From the NCBI GenBank assembly GCA_008360975.2, contig CM039179.1, positions 62,038,666 through 62,102,665 of the forward strand: a stretch of DNA of 64,000 nucleotides, in the 5' to 3' direction. This document shows, piece by piece, positions 12,225 to 27,630 of this stretch; positions within the stretch are counted from its first letter, which is position 1; every line of letters starts with the position of its first letter. Source of the stretch: Lichenostomus cassidix. Lineage: Eukaryota; Chordata; Aves; Passeriformes; Meliphagidae. Below the pieces are notes generated by a model. That model was given only the letters and a program-made list of their open reading frames with translations. It did no database searches and had not been told where the DNA came from. The translations under genes were made by a program, and so were the position numbers.

Positions 12225-15200
12225 CTGGCTTTGGCCCTTTCTGTTTTATCAGATACCATGGCCTTTGGGTAAACGTCACAGTGAAAGTCAAACGATAAAC
12301 ATTCTGCCCTTGGGCTACTACTGAAGGTATTGGCTTTTTCTGAGGCAACACAACAATCTAAGTACATCACTACTTCCACTGTGTGTTTTTAAGAGAATAA
12401 CTTTGTTCCTCTACCTGTCCCAAGAGAAATTATATCTTTTCTTTTGTGAATCCACCACCACTTCAACAGGTAATACCTCACCTTTTTGTTGTACTGCAAA
12501 GTTCAGCAGTGGTAGGTGTTACCCTGAAATTGAACTATCACAGAAAGAGACTGAAAAATCAAAAAACAAGCTGTTTTATTTGCACATTAAGGGGCCCCAC
12601 TGGGGATAATCTGTGTATCGCTGAGCTCCAGAAAGTGTTCATAGACCATTCTGAGTATCCTGGTTCTTTGGAAGTATAAGAAATTTATCTACCAAATAAC
12701 TATCCTCTGTTTCAGACTAAATATGCTTGTTTTCCTGATTCAGTGGAATAAATTGAATATGCCCTCAATTGCAGTTCAGCTTTGTCCATCTTTACCCAAG
12801 GAAATATTAGGGCTTTAATAGGAGCCCTCTGCACACCAGGAGAGCAATAAACTCTCCTGCCTCCAACCCTGCATTGCAGCAGAAGAAGCAGTGCAAAACA
12901 GGGTAGCTAAAGGGGCAGGGGAAAAAAGATTCTCTGCTGTTCCAATACTCTGTTTCATCTTCAGTGGAGTTAATTCTCAGGTGACAGGAAAAGGCCCTGA
13001 ACCATTCAACAAGAATTAAGCCATAATTACTTGGTGCTCTTATCCGTTTGTTGGGGGACTTTTGTTGCTGAGAGTTTATTAAATATTTCCCAAAAAAAAA
13101 GTTTTCTTCAATTCTTAATTTGTAGCCATCTCAAATCTAGAATGAAGTAATTATAAATAGACAAAAAGTCTTTATAGTCTCAAAGTACACTGAAAAAAAA
13201 AAAAGTCTGCACTGCTAAAGGACTCCAGCTTCCACATATTTAAATTTCATTATATTTGTTTCCTTTAAAGGGAGCAGAGTCCTCAGGCTAAGGCATGGTT
13301 AAAGTACTTTTGAGAAATGTTTGTCCTTGTTTTCGTAACTTAAAATCATTCCATCTAATAAAGACCACAGGAAGAAAACGCTGGTTGATTTTTCCTGCCT
13401 TTCCATTTATTTTCTAATGTGGAAAAGAGAAATTAGAAAACTTCAACAATGAGTGAAATTGCAACAAATTACAGCAGCAGATGACAAAACCAGCGTATAT
13501 ATATTAATTCTGCTTATTTAATCATCCACTTCCAGTCTGTCTACCTCCTCTGAGATTACTTCCAGCATTCCAAAGCCCTAAGCAGCCTCTAATAATAATA
13601 ACAACAACAACATCCTTCCTTCCCCCCAAATTGCTCAATGCCCCAGGCCATCAAAATACAGTTCTCCACAGCAACAGGTTTGGTTGTGTAATGCTGAATA
13701 TGAAGAGGAGAAGCTTTGGAATATTAAAAAGATTTCCCCACCCTCAAAGACCTGAAAACTAAAGAACCTCCCCCACCAAGATTTCATCCTATTCTTACAA
13801 ATCCCGAGATACCAACATTTTGGCAATTTATTGGGGTGGAGGGGAATTGAAAACAAGTAATTTATATAATCTACATCATAAAACTGTTACACTTTAACTC
13901 AAAGCATTTAGCTTTACGACAAAGCAATATAAAAAGTGCCCAACAACACTTCTAAAACCTCATAAAATGAGATGCTTTACAGTGACTTCATACTTATGTG
14001 TTATTGTGCAAGTTCACAGATACTCCTTTTCTTCAGATCCCTGCAAGAGCAATGTGGCCACTTCAGATTAATGCAAATAAATTCTTCTTCATCAAGTAGA
14101 TCCCCAATACAAACATACACTAACACTCACACTTTCTCTCACTCTCCTCCAAATAATCTCAGAGGGAGACAAGCTTGGAAATGAGCCTGTATACCAGTCC
14201 CCCCAAAACAGCCACCAGTACCAAAAGGCAAATTAACATTTGGCTGTTCATCTAAACATAAAATTAGGATAAAAAAGGGGTACAGTCTACAGAGTGGCAG
14301 GTGGTTTTCCCTACAGCAATTTAAACAGCAGCAAAGCTTCTAGCCTCTCTAGGGACTAGAAAATTGAAATTTCTTCAGTGAAGTGTGGAAAATAGAGAGC
14401 AGAAAGATGCAGTGGCTGACCAGTAGTTGCATTTTAGCTGAAGTGAGTGGAAGGATTTAAATGGATGCTTTATATAAGCTATGCCTAAAAATGCAAACGT
14501 CTTCAACGATTATTTTCCCCTTTTCTTCCCCCTAGCTCCCCCTAGCGCTTTTAAGTACATACAGGCTTTTCCTTCCTGATTTATTTAATGCAAATACAGT
14601 TGCTGAGATGTTTGTTTTAGTCGGGGTTTGGGGGGGTTTTAAGACCTGCAATAACTCCTATAAACTCATGAGTTTTTACTAGATGTGTTATTCATGTGTA
14701 CATCACTCCAAAAATCAAGCACTGATATTGGCCTTTCTACCAGAAACCTTTATGTATTAATACTTTATGTACAGGCTACTGTATTTAAAAGTTTACTCAT
14801 TTTAAAGGCATCCATCAGCTCCATCATTAGAGAATATCAACTAAAAGAAATCCCTTTCCTTCTGCATTCTCACTCCCAAATGAATTGTGTCTAAACAGAA
14901 GGTTACTACAGCCCAACAGCTGAAAAATATAACATATTAAAATTTTATGTCTGCTCTAAAGTCACTTATAAAATGTTAATTGTGTCCCTTATCCTTATCT
15001 ACTCTCTCTGAACACAAAACACAAATAAGAACCATACCTACTCTCCCACTTTTATAAGCAGAGGAACAGTGAACTCATGACAATATCATGTTTTTACCTG
15101 CAGACTCATGCAAACAGAAACTAGCCCCCCAAAATCAGTGCCTGTCTGAAGAGCCAAGCAGGCATTTTTAAGATAATTAAAGCTTTCACATCTCCAAACT

Positions 15201-18200
15201 GCTTCTATTCCAGTTCTGTACAGTCAGTCGCTTTAGTGGCCATGTTTGTTTGTTTTTTTCTTTAAGGTCCATTCACAGAATTCCAATTGGGAAAGGAAAG
15301 ATCATTTTAAGCAGTGCAACAAAAAGACCTAAAACCGCTCATCATGTGTGTGCCAATCTTGCAGTTTGAATTGCAGCACACTAAAAAATCACTTTTCTTC
15401 ATTAGATTGAAAAATTCTTTTATGTGCGTAAGAGCATCTACCTGTCATCTCCTATTTCAAAAATAGTCAAACAACATTAATACTGTTTAGTCTTCTTGAA
15501 AGTACTGAATTTAGTTGCTCCAGCAAGCACTTTCCTTTATGTTAGGCAGCACAGAGCACTGCAGGTTAAGACATCCCCTCCAAACATGCTCACTCATGCA
15601 GAAAATCCTACAGATGTTCCCTACAACTTCCTTGCTGGTCAAAGACAACAGAACACCCCTAACAAGAACTATAACCTTCATAACTGTGCTTGAAGCTGAA
15701 AGCTGTATTAGTGCATATTCACCTCACCAACAGTGACATGCAATGAAAACACTAGGCAGGGAAACTGGCCTTTGATGGCAGTAATTTCTTTATACACAAT
15801 GTGCAGGTGTTTCTGACAAGCTGGAAGGCAGTCTGGGATTTAAGCCTTTTCCTCTAGTGACCACTACTATAGAAGGCTAAAGCATTTTTCATCAGATGCT
15901 TTCAAGATGACTTGTAGACAAGGAAAATTAAGTTTAATTTAAAAGACAAGTTAAACGCTCCTATGAGGCACTCACTGTAACACCCAATTTAGTATGAGGA
16001 AACTGAGGTGGCACCAAGAAAACACCCATAGGATGTGCACTCTAAAATGTACTGTTAAAGAGTATCAGGAGATAGGAACCATCATTCTGGATCAGACAAG
16101 CTCCATTAAATCCCATCTCTAAGAGCAGCTGACACCAAGAGCAAAGTAGAAAAAAAAACATATATGAGAGGAAGGATCACTCTACTCTTCTTCTGCTTCT
16201 GGCAATTAGCATCTTTGAGGTTTCCTGAAGCGTCATCCAAAATCACCACACTGAACACCCACAAATGGCTCCAAACCTTTTGCTTTAAAGATCCCAAAAG
16301 AGCACTATTCCCCTTCTAGAGGAATTCTGAAATCACTTCTGCAATACTTGGATACAACAGATTGCTCAAGATTGCTTCTGACTGTCAAGACTGAGCAGCC
16401 AAGACAGCTCAGAGACTGCTATTTCCTGTAGATGAGGGATCAAACAAGACATCATCTCCAGCAGTGATTTATTGAATTCCAGTTATTTCCTTCTTCAGGG
16501 CAGCAAAGCCAGGATTTACTTTCGGAACCACTGTATTTTTCAAGCAGTCACCTCCAGGAAAGAGAACAAGTGCTACCAGAAAGTCCCATGCAGAGGTGAG
16601 ATGTTATACCCATGAAGAAGATGAGTTCAGACCTAGGAAGAGTCAGTTCCTATTCATATCACACTATGTGATCTTGGAAAAGCCACTTAGGCTCCCCATG
16701 GGAAAATTAATGCATTCAAGACCAAAAGGTGCTTTGACACTACAGTGATGGAACCCAACCCAAACACACCAGGCAGTATCCAGCTTGCTGTGTCCTTTTC
16801 CTGCAGACTGGGATAACAGTCTCGCTGTTTGTGTGATGCAAGTCTCCAGAAACCATGTCCACAGACACAATAAACTTCTGAGTCGCTTCTTATGCAGGTT
16901 AAGAATCCTCATAAAAAAGAAAGTCAAACCAAAACCAGAATAATATTAGGCTAAAAGTCTAAACTGCTGCTTTCAGATAAGAATTACAGTTTTCTCCCAG
17001 TGTCAAATAATGAAACCTAAGCATTACTATAATTCTTGGAAAATGGCTGCTGTATTTAAGCAAGTGTTGACCTAAACTGACTTGCCTAAAGTCAAACAAG
17101 AAAATCTCTGGCAGTCAACACTGCTTCCCTGGAAAAAGAGAACCCAAATCTTCTCACATTTTGCTCTTTGCCAGTTTTGTCCTGCAACATTAGTTCAACA
17201 CATTGGAATAGGATAGGGAACCTTGAGAATTCATCAAGCTCAAGTTGCACAAGGAGACATTGTCTTCACAAGTACCCCAAAGACATTCCTCCTGACAGAC
17301 AATTAATTATATCATCTCTCATCAGAATGCAAACATATTTGCCTTCATGTGACAGATCCATGGCCAGTCAATACAACGCCAGGTGCTTGCACTTTTCTGT
17401 CCCACAATGAGTTTCTTAACATGACTTTAATGTTATCTTCCTGATAGGTGGTGAACAGTCCCTGGTGACACAAAGCCCCTATCACAGATTTTAGTTATGT
17501 ATTTTCCTGGTCCCAGGAAGGAGACTCCAGTGTTTTCCTAAAGAGCTCTGTAGCCCATTCTGTCCAAAAGTTGACTATATTGAGTAAATTAACCTGTAGG
17601 ATAGTCCTTGAAGTCCAGTACTGTTGGACTTTCCCTCACTTTCCCAGTGGGGAAAACCTATCTATGCACATTCTCACACTACTAAAATAGCCATGCGCTG
17701 TTCTCCCATCTTGCCCAACAACTGACATTACAAATTAATTATTATGCCAGACACATACAACTACAAAGTATCCAATTAAGGGCTGAGTTTCTTTTGTTTT
17801 AATTAATAAACCAAGGTCATGCCTTGAAGTCCTTAAATGGCAGCAGGCATGCTGCAGGCTGGCATTTTTTAGCCAAGTCTGTCCTAAACAAGGACCAACA
17901 TGCAGCAGTGTGCTCATCTTCAGGACAATCTCTGTTTTGGAGGGAGAGCAGCTCTGGACACCTGGATGTGCTTTAATTCAACTCCATTTCTGGGTAGCCT
18001 CAACAATGCAGATCCCTGATAGGCTCTGGATACCTGGAAGAAAACCACTCACCCCATGACATAAATGGCAAGCTCTGGACATATAGGTTGTAACAGGTCA
18101 AATATAGTCACAGAAATCTTCTTGGCAAACATCATCCCTTGAGACATCTCCCAATGAAATCTGACTGCTTCAATATCACACAGTACACAGATCTATCCTC

Positions 18201-19185
18201 ACTAACTTTGTTACACCCTCTGGAAATAGCTCAAGAAATCAGTTTTCTCATGCTAATGGTCGCTCTCCTTATCTTCTTCCGTCCCACAGAAGCAAATGAT
18301 AATTTTCTTCTTTGTGTGTGTTTTTGCATTGTGCATTCACAGAACAGCTTTATCTGCCATCAAAATCTAGACTTCTGAAAGGCAAAAGACTGCTACTATC
18401 AGGTTTAAAAAGGTCATGTTTAGCACTGAAAATAAGTAAGGTATATGTCTCCCAAATGATAAAAGAGTCTCAAGCTGTATCACCCCAGACACAATAAGTT
18501 ATCAACTATCTTAGCCAAAAAGCAGTATTTATAGCTAGATGCTATAGCTAATTTATAACTCGATCTGAGCCTGATCACTGCAGAACATATTTTCTAATAA
18601 ATATGCATCCAGGACCTTGAATTTATGAGAGCTGTAGGCCCAATAGCAGAATTCAGAGAGGAAGGTCCCAAAACTGTTTCCTTCAGAACTGCAGTGCTCA
18701 TAAGGACACAAAATTATGTCTGGCATTGTTGCCAATTTTGGAGTTTCCACCCAAGTACCAGTGAAAAGAAACTGTTTGTCTCTTGTTTTCTGAGAGCAGG
18801 CAGAATCCCGTGAGAAGGTCACCCAGCAAGAGTCGTATCAGTTCAACTTTCCATGACCACAGCAAGGCAGTCTCTCCTAACTGTCATCATGGGATGAAAT
18901 TACTTTCACAAGCATAAGAACTTCCATTGAAACATTTCAGCACACAAAGGCCTGTATCCAGAGAGCTGCAGAGCAGCCAGGTAACCAAAGACATGAACTT
19001 AATTTAATACCTTGTCATTTAACCCAGCAACCACATTACCTATTTTTACGTTTTTCCATTAAAAATCCCATAGAAACAGATGACATGGAAGTTCAAAAGT
19101 GACAAGTAGTAAGAATCTTTAGACTGGCTTTTCTTTCAAAACTAAAGACAGGTTCTACATGCTTCCTACACTTATGAAATAAGAT

Positions 19186-19215
19186 CTTATTTGGATTTAA
19201 AAGAATCCAAATAAG
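19186..19215. repeat. Perfect 12-bp inverted repeat with 6-nt loop
   Basis: CTTATTTGGATT at 19186-19197 is exactly complementary to AATCCAAATAAG at 19204-19215, with loop TAAAAG. It lies in non-coding DNA and no function is assigned. Confidence 0.9.
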
Positions 19216-20825
19216 AAATAGAAAAAAATCTATTGAAGTAGACTTTTTCATTCTTCCCAAAACAATAAACAAATGCTTTTACTACTAGCAAAGGAAGTCT
19301 TTAAAATTCAAAGATTTATTCTGGTCCTCACGTGCTTAACAGCTTCTTGAAAAAGAGCAGCTTTTCAAAAGATTTTGTATCTTGACGTTAATTTCAAGTG
19401 CTAGAGAATCTGTGAAGTCCATTAATAACATAGTGCAACAGTTAATTAGTTACCACTTTCAATGTTTTGGGTTTTTTTTTCCTTTTCTTCAAATTCATAT
19501 TGTTTTACTTTCTGCTTCCTGGTGCTGTGATTCCTGTGTTTGCAAACATGTGCTCTTTGAAGGCTCTCCATTTTGTTCATGCATTGGTACATGATAAAGT
19601 AATCTCAACAAACTCAGAATTTACTTCTTCACCACTATCTACACTAAGTGTATAGATACAGTTTTCCAACACCTACAACCAGCACTGACTTCATCTTGAA
19701 GTCAACCTATCAAATCTGATTATATTACAAAGTGAAATCATTAATATTGCAAAAGAAATGTCCCACTTTACATTCAGTGTGTTCAACTCCTATCACCTCT
19801 TGGCTGCCACTTATCTACAGGGAGTGTCTTGTCCACTTCCTGTTGCCCAAGTCTTGACACCTTGATGTATTGTTTTTTCAGATACTGTTCCTCATCTTTT
19901 AAGACATATCCAGACTCTTCCCACGGTTATTAACTTCACAAAGCTTTGAGTCCATCTTTCAAAAGAGTTGGCCAGCATGCTCTTTAATTCAATCAAATAC
20001 ACAAGGCTATGCCATCATTTGTCATCTTTCTACCCTACATGGCCTAGATAAAACTGTCAGAAAGGATTGTGCATTTTCTTTCAACTGTGTGTTCATTTGG
20101 GGGATTTTTTTTTTTTGGCAAACAAACATCCAATGGCTGAACATCAAATAATTATATATTAATTAAAAGATTCTTATTGACTGTAATATTTTCAAGAGTG
20201 AGTTTCTTAGCCAGAATACATCAAACCCCTAATCGAAGTGACATACTAGACTTTTTATAATAGTTTTTCATTAATCATTTGAACAGCTATGCTTCATGAC
20301 AATCCTTAAAATTCTGGAGTTTTACATATAGACATTAAAAAAAATTTCTCAGTCTCCATACATTTTCAAAAGTGTTCTTTAAGTCTTTATTTACTGCTGG
20401 AATATGATGGATTTGTTCATAGTTATATGATTATTTGTAATATTCAGCTTCATTCTCACTACAGAAATACATAACAGTTCTGTATTTTCAGCATCACTGT
20501 TGACAACTTTAGCACAGCCATCAGACAAATGTCACTGATCTCTTTGGTCCTGGTATGTTTAAACTTCTCCTTATTAGCCTTAAATCATAAAGAAAATCCA
20601 GTGAGCTTTCTGTAACCATCTTTATAAAACTTACTTGTACTTATTCCTATATATTGGCTGCTGCCCTGGAACTGTTTCTAAAGAAGGGACTCTCCCTTTG
20701 CTGAAACCCTCTTTCTGTATTTGTATCTGTTCTAGATAGCAGTGTGTGCTCACATCCCCAGCTGCTCCACAGCTTTGGGGGACACTCTTGTAGGCAGGGC
20801 TAGAAGTGTACCAGTGATGTAACAG

Positions 20826-20897
20826 CACATCATCACATCACATCACATCACATCACATCACATCACATCACATCACATCAATCACATCAATCATATC
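20826..20897. repeat. CATCA pentanucleotide microsatellite
   Basis: Ten uninterrupted CATCA units occupy 20831-20880, with degenerate units on both sides. The array is long and pure, so it is likely polymorphic. Confidence 0.95.
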
Positions 20898-23800
20898 ACA
20901 CAGAGATTTGCTGAGTCCCTCAGGTTTTTGCAGCACTCTTCTCCCATGGCCTTTTGACCTGTGCTGAGACCTTTCGAACCCTGGTGAGGAGACACTCAGT
21001 TTTCAGGGTGGAGAGAGTTCAGGGAGAGAGGAAACACAATGGGTAACATTTCTGTGCATTTTTAACTAGCACTTAACTGCTGCTCAAGAAACCAGAACAG
21101 CATAAGGTTCAAACCTGTCCTCACTGAAATTGCTTTCAACCTAAAGCACTTTATCTTGCACTTCCCTATTTTGCCCAAGGCTGTGTGTGATGCTTGCAAA
21201 CAGAGCAGTACAGATGTTGCAAGCAGCTACAGACCTAAACATGGATTGTAATGTAAAAGACGACCTATTAATGGCCTGAAGGTAAGGAGAAGTAGGACCA
21301 AAGGTCAACACAATTTCTAAGTCAGTCTTATTTGGCTCACTTACTTAAACTAATGTGTAAAAAAAAAAAAAAAAGAAGAAAGTTACCTCTCCCTCCAACC
21401 CCCCATAGATTTTCCCCAGGGATTATATAATTTACACAATATTTGCCCTAACAGAGGACTACAACCAGCATGCAGTCCTGCACCCACCCTATAAGGTTTA
21501 ATTTGGTGCTCACTTCTAACAACAAATAAATCACATATTGCAGGCAGCGTCTCTTGTAGCCAAAAGCAACAGGTAGTGAATGACCACCATAAACTGGTAG
21601 TCCAAAATAAGTTTTGCTTATTTGAAGATGTGAAAGAGAGCTGTCTGACTGCCAGTGAACTACAGAAAGTGAGAATACACAATTAAAAGGTACACTTGAA
21701 GAGGGAAAGCTGATACAGCCATGCCTTCCAGCTGACATAAGAAAACAGGCAAAACAAAGAGCTGAATGCTCATGACACTACAGCTGCTGGAAGTGAACTC
21801 TTCCCACACAATTTTAATCTCTTTGTATTCAACAGTCTCCAGTGCCTTGACTTAAAAAGTCTCACACAACTTCCTTCCCAAACTTAAGAGCAAACAGACT
21901 GTGTTTTTGCTGCAATAAATTTGTATATATAAATTTGTACAAGTGACTTTAAGCTAGACTGACATAGGGTCTTTAACAAAGATCACCCAAAGACCCATGG
22001 CTATCATACAACTGTTCCTACATTTCAAAATCCAGTTATGCAGCAGTACTTTCTTCCATCTTAACTATTGTCTCTAGCAGCAGCAAAAACAAGGTACAAA
22101 CATTACTGTGATATCAGAAGGGGCCTTTTCAACTCACGCTGTAAAATAATTTTAAAATGTTGTTTCACAATTTATGAAGTTGCTCTAAGGACACATTGCT
22201 GTCAAAATGAGAATTTCAGTCCTTACTGCCATCACCTCCCTTGCATCAGTTCTAGGAATGACATGACTGCAGAGGGAGGTGGATCAGCCTGCTGGGCAAT
22301 GTGAAAATTTAACAGCCAGAAAAAACCAAACCCTTCTTACCTCCCCTAAAAATGCAGCCTTTGGAGAAGAGAGAGGAAGTGTGAAGGACTTACTGAATGT
22401 AAATAGTGTGAAATTTTTGGAACTACCTCTAGCAATACAGATAATATTAAGAGAACAAAAGGGAAAAAAACATACATCCATTCATTAACATTCTCTTGGA
22501 GGAGGGGGGATGCAGTTTTAAAATATTTCAACATGTGACAGCAAAAGCAGTTAACAAAAAAGAAGTCCTGCCCCTTTGTGCTGATTCCTACATCCAGGTT
22601 GCAACCACCCATCCTGGGGGTTGTAACACCTTGCTATGAATTTGTTAACAAAATAATTTCATTCTTTTTACATTTTAAGTGAAGGAAAATTATGCTACCA
22701 AACAACATCTCAGGTAACTGGTTCATCATAAACTTGACAGAAACCAATTCTGCACACTTTGCTAAGATAAGCAGCAGTGTTTGGTGGACTTTTTTTTAAA
22801 ACGCACATTAAATGTATGTCTAGCAGCATTTAATTTTGCTAAAGCTTTTTTTACACCAGCCTGCATGTAATTTAAAGTGGTTTGATATTACTTTGTAACA
22901 AATAACATATGTATCCACTTCTGAGAGAGGAATGCCAAATTCATACACTGGAGTCACTTGAGTAACATTTTTTAAGAAAAAGGTTGGTTTCTTTTCTTAA
23001 GAAAAAAGGGTTGCAAAGATTTGTGCCCACAGTTCACTTAGTGAAAGAATGTCACACATATTTTTAACACAGCTTCTTTGGTTCCAATCATTCAAGAATT
23101 TTACAGGGAAAAAAGGTAATAAAGGCAAGCACTCACAAAAGAAACCCATTCATCTCCACTGTCTGTAAAAAGGCAGGAGGGGATTTCAATCCAGCACAAC
23201 AGAGAACACAGAGAGGCCCAGGCTCTGCTGTGTGGTAAGACCATCCATAACAACCCAGATACAGTAAGTATTCTGCCCATAGCACCACTTTGCTCATACT
23301 ATAGAAGTAGTTGCTAAAACACTTTAAACTGGGATAAATTACACCAAAAATAAGATTAGAAAGCAATCCATTGATTTCCAGATGCTCATTTTGTACTTAG
23401 GCCACCTCCAATTCCCCGAGAAAAGCAGAAATACCACATGGCTGCACAGCAAATTAGATGGGAAAAGTTACTGAAATAAAATTAGCTGAGCCAAGTAAGT
23501 TGTTGGTTTTGGGTTTTTTTTTTACCCCAACCAGTCCCCTGAGTAATGATACAAAGGAACAGGACAGTCTGAGAAGCACAGGGACATCTGGACTGTTTCT
23601 TCCTTGACAGTGTCAATTTTAAATGTTCAGGGGACTGTGGCTTCCCTGACCCTTCAAAATGCTTATAAACAAAACCAAATGAAATAAATATAATTAGAAC
23701 AATACTTCCTCCCATTCTTGCTCCTCCTGTTCTTCACACCTTCCTGCCAGTTCCACACCTCTACAAAGTTAAGCCAAACCAAGTGCTGATGCATCACATT

Positions 23801-26800
23801 GTACTGGGTCAAGAAAAAAAATCAACTAAAAAATTGGAGCTTTCTCCAACTAAATCAATTTTCCCACTGGAAGCTGTGACTAGGGACTATTTAGTCCAGA
23901 ATATTCTTATGAAGAGATCTATTCTTGAGCTGCCACACCACAACATGTATTTACCCTGTTTTCTAAGGTTTCAGTCAAATTCCTTTTAGTGTATTTGAAA
24001 CCTGACAGGTTTCAGTTTTATTTGAAGGTGGTTATTTCACCTACACACAGTAATGATTTCAGGTTGTTGCCCTATGCCTCCTTTTGATGGCTTTTATTAG
24101 TTCAAGTCTAATTCTATGCCAGGCACTGCCTCTCTGGCCTTTGCACAGCTGCTAGCAAGACCAGCACCAGCCCATCAGCCTTCTGTCTGCTGGCACCATC
24201 AGGGCAGCTGCCTCTACACTTGGATTTAAAAATTAAAAGGTAAATCAGAATGAAGTTGTGGGGCTCTCCACAGAACATCTCTAAACAGTGGAAATGCCAC
24301 AAATTAATTCATTCTTGCAGATTGTTTAATGTCTGCTACGTCTTGATTAAATGAAAATACTTTGTGCACACACTTTACTCTGCAGGCAAACCCACAAAGA
24401 GCCTTCAAAAGGGTCAGAATACTTTACAACCACAAGCCTGACTTCAGAAAGTACCAGCAAAAATTTATTTCTGATAAATATATTGCTATGTTCACATGAA
24501 AAAATGAAGATAAAAGGGTTTTAGGTATCCATTTACTTTGGATTACTTTCATCATATACATCTACAGCCTGCTTTCCAAAGATCTCAGGCCCTTTCAAGT
24601 GCACTTGTAATCACAGGCTTTAAGATCTTGTTAATTCATTCAAGTCAGCCAAAATTAGAGGGCAGAGTTCTAGGTCTTGATCAGTGTGGTGGGGCTGTGG
24701 CACAGCAAAGATTACACATGCTGCTCAGCTTGGTCCAACATTATCTAACATCCAAACCAGTCCTTGCTTTCTGTGCTCACGCAGTTGTCTGGAATCTCCG
24801 CTGGCAGCGAACACCGAGACTGCAAGGCAGAAATATGGCTGAAACTGAATATGCCTCTACTACATAAATAGTCTGTAAAGAAGAAATCCATTACATTACC
24901 AGTTTCCAAATGCAGACCTTGAAGAAAATGCCAGCCAGTGGATGGTTAAGAGTTTCAGCATATTGGGCCAGGTTCAAAAACCCTCAAGCCAGTTAGTAAT
25001 TAACAGACATCTAGGTCCTCCACATGAAAGAAGTCTATTGTTAAAACAGTGACACAAATTTTTCCTTTCCTTTTCCTAGCCAGTCTCTGCCTGTGTTTTA
25101 AGATTCCCTTAGGACTATAACTGCCTATGATTTTAGAAGCTCCACTTCTCAAACAGACAATTTGTTAGACTTTTAGCTGCCAAGAACGCAAACATGCTTA
25201 TACCAGAGGTAGGACAAAATTAATTTACAGGCTTTTCAGAGACCCATAATTTCCCCTTTCTTCCATTTAATACCTGCAGGAAAAAATATCCAAATAACCT
25301 TGTACCACATCTGCAATAGGAAAACAATTAAAAAACATAGTAACAAAACATACTGAGGGCCTGTAAATAGTCTGCAATGAGTCCAATTAGTGAGCAACAT
25401 ACCTATGGGGAATAATAGCCCGTGTCTTCACAAATAATGATCTGTTACAGCAAAATTTCTAAGATAAACCAAAGGCTGCCTCACTAAAAACAGTTTGTTG
25501 GCAATGAATTTGTAAAGTAGGAATGATCTATGATCTGCATAGAATTGTCTGTTCTCTGTTTTGTTATCTTACTCAAGATAGATGTGTGAATGACAAGACT
25601 ACATATAAAACGCACAGACTTATCAATGTAATAAGAAAGAAGATTATGTTGAAGTTGCATTTTGAAAGAATGAAGTGCAGACACTCATCTGTAAGGGAGC
25701 AAGTTAAATCACCAAGGATAACAGGGAGGGTGTGACAGAGCAGGAGCTGGTAGAAGTATTCAATGGACACGAAGACACTTTAAAAAAAAAAGAGTCAATA
25801 AAACAAAGAGCCAAGCCCATCAGTAATTAAGGAAAAGCTGTATCAGAATTTAAAAACATTTTTCTGAATGCCCATGGCTTTCCAGTCTATTGCTTTGACT
25901 GCTTTGCTGTTTTCTGAAGTTTGACTGGTGTCCCTACCTCATCCAAGCCTATCTGGTTATATGAGGAAAAACACAAATCCCCCCTGTATTCAGGATGAAA
26001 AAGCCATCCCTGGAGAAGAGAACGAGATGAGTTCCTTTTGGACCAGCTTCACCTCCTCCCACTCCAAGGAGCTACTTGCAATCTGCCTGTCTATGCAACT
26101 GCTCATCTTAACTCTCTATATATGACCAGAACCATGCAATGAAAGCTTAATTCAGCAACTCAGCAGCACCGTTCACCAGGATAGTGAGTCCTTTTGCTGT
26201 CACCCCAACAAAGGTGCCAGCAAACGTGTAGACACACGGGAGTACTGCTCTCACCTCTGGGTGCAGGTAGTCCGTCAGGTCCAGACTGCAGAACCCCAGG
26301 AAGCTCACGCTGCTGCTGGAGGAGAGCTGCAGACAGGTTGCTGGGATGTCAGATCAGCATCACTTGTGAGCTTCTGCCACCTAACAAGTTTGGGAAGAAC
26401 TGAGCTTACTGGTTCACTGGCAGAATTTGCTGCTGCGCTGCAGAAAGCCTATCTTACAGTTCCAGGCTAAAAGCAAAATGAAGGAAACTCTGGCATGTTT
26501 CAAAAGTGCCCCATTGATTTTGTCTTCAGTCATTAATTTTAAGAAAAACATATTTCCCATTCTTTCTTCTTCAAATAGCAAGCAAAATCTATTCATACTT
26601 GCTAATATACTCATAAATTCTCTTTTGTCAGAGGCAGGCAGTCACGTTTTTTTCAGAATCTTCCAGCACTGGGCTCCATCTTCTCTGTATTTGGTTTATT
26701 CCTCATATACAATTGTAAAGCCACAAGTGTTTCCTAACATTCAGTATTCACAAGTACATATATTAATAATTCAGGAAAGAGAAATTAATCTGCAAGCATC

Positions 26801-27630
26801 ATCTCATAATGCAGAATACTCCATGAGCAAGAAAAGCATCTGCTTAATTTTAAGACGAACGGTTAAAAGGCAGAAATCTCTTTTTTAAAACACAAACTAC
26901 TTATTTTTATGGAGAGATTTGCCAGCACATCAGGACTGCTGAGCCACCCTGTTCCCAGCAATGTTCCTGTGAGCTGTCTCATTCCTGTCTGGGGAGCTGG
27001 GCAGTTCTCATGGGCTGAACTTCAGCCACAGCCACAGATGTAGGCACGTCTGTGTAAACATTTAAAAGGTTTTACAGAAGTACAGAGCAGATGCTGGACA
27101 TCAAAATCTTCTGGAGGATCTTGGGTCAGATGAGAGCTCCAAGTCATGTAAACACAGCATTCCCTCCCCCCCGGAATAGTCACATTTCTACCCCCCGCCG
27201 CAGTATCTACAAGATTGGGAAGCCTTTCGCAATTATTTAAGCGTATTATGTTCATCTGTACCGTTTTAAAGTGGTGGCAAAAAAGAAGCGAGAAAAAAGC
27301 AATGAAAAATCCCCCTCCCTGCTTTTTAAGAGCGGGTTACTTTTTTGCCCCTCTGCAAAACATCTTTGCATAGCCACAACCCCAACACTCGCAAAGGCAA
27401 CGCAGGCGCAAATTTTAAAGGGAGATATAAACCTTTATTTTCACACTTCGAACCGAAAAGCGCAGCGATAATTTAGCGCTTCATAAGGCAGCGGTGCAGC
27501 CAGCAAGGGCGAAGAGCAGAGGCCAGCAGCGAAGTTACGCAACTCGTTCACGTCCTAAGCGTTTTAATTTACGCCACATCAAGGAAGACACCGCAGCCCG
27601 CCGCCCGCCCCGCCGCCCCAGCGGGCTCAC

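Larger units (their letters stand above)
10651..27480 (-). other. CAB39L: Long non-coding interval, probable CAB39L first intron
   Basis: Between the two CpG islands I find no exon with family resemblance on either strand. The interval holds AT-rich unique sequence, a pentanucleotide microsatellite at 20.83 kb, a perfect hairpin at 19.19 kb, a small tandem duplication at 12.18 kb and an AAT/AAC tract at 13.59-13.61 kb. If the 27.5 kb island also starts CAB39L, this is its first intron. Confidence 0.5.
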
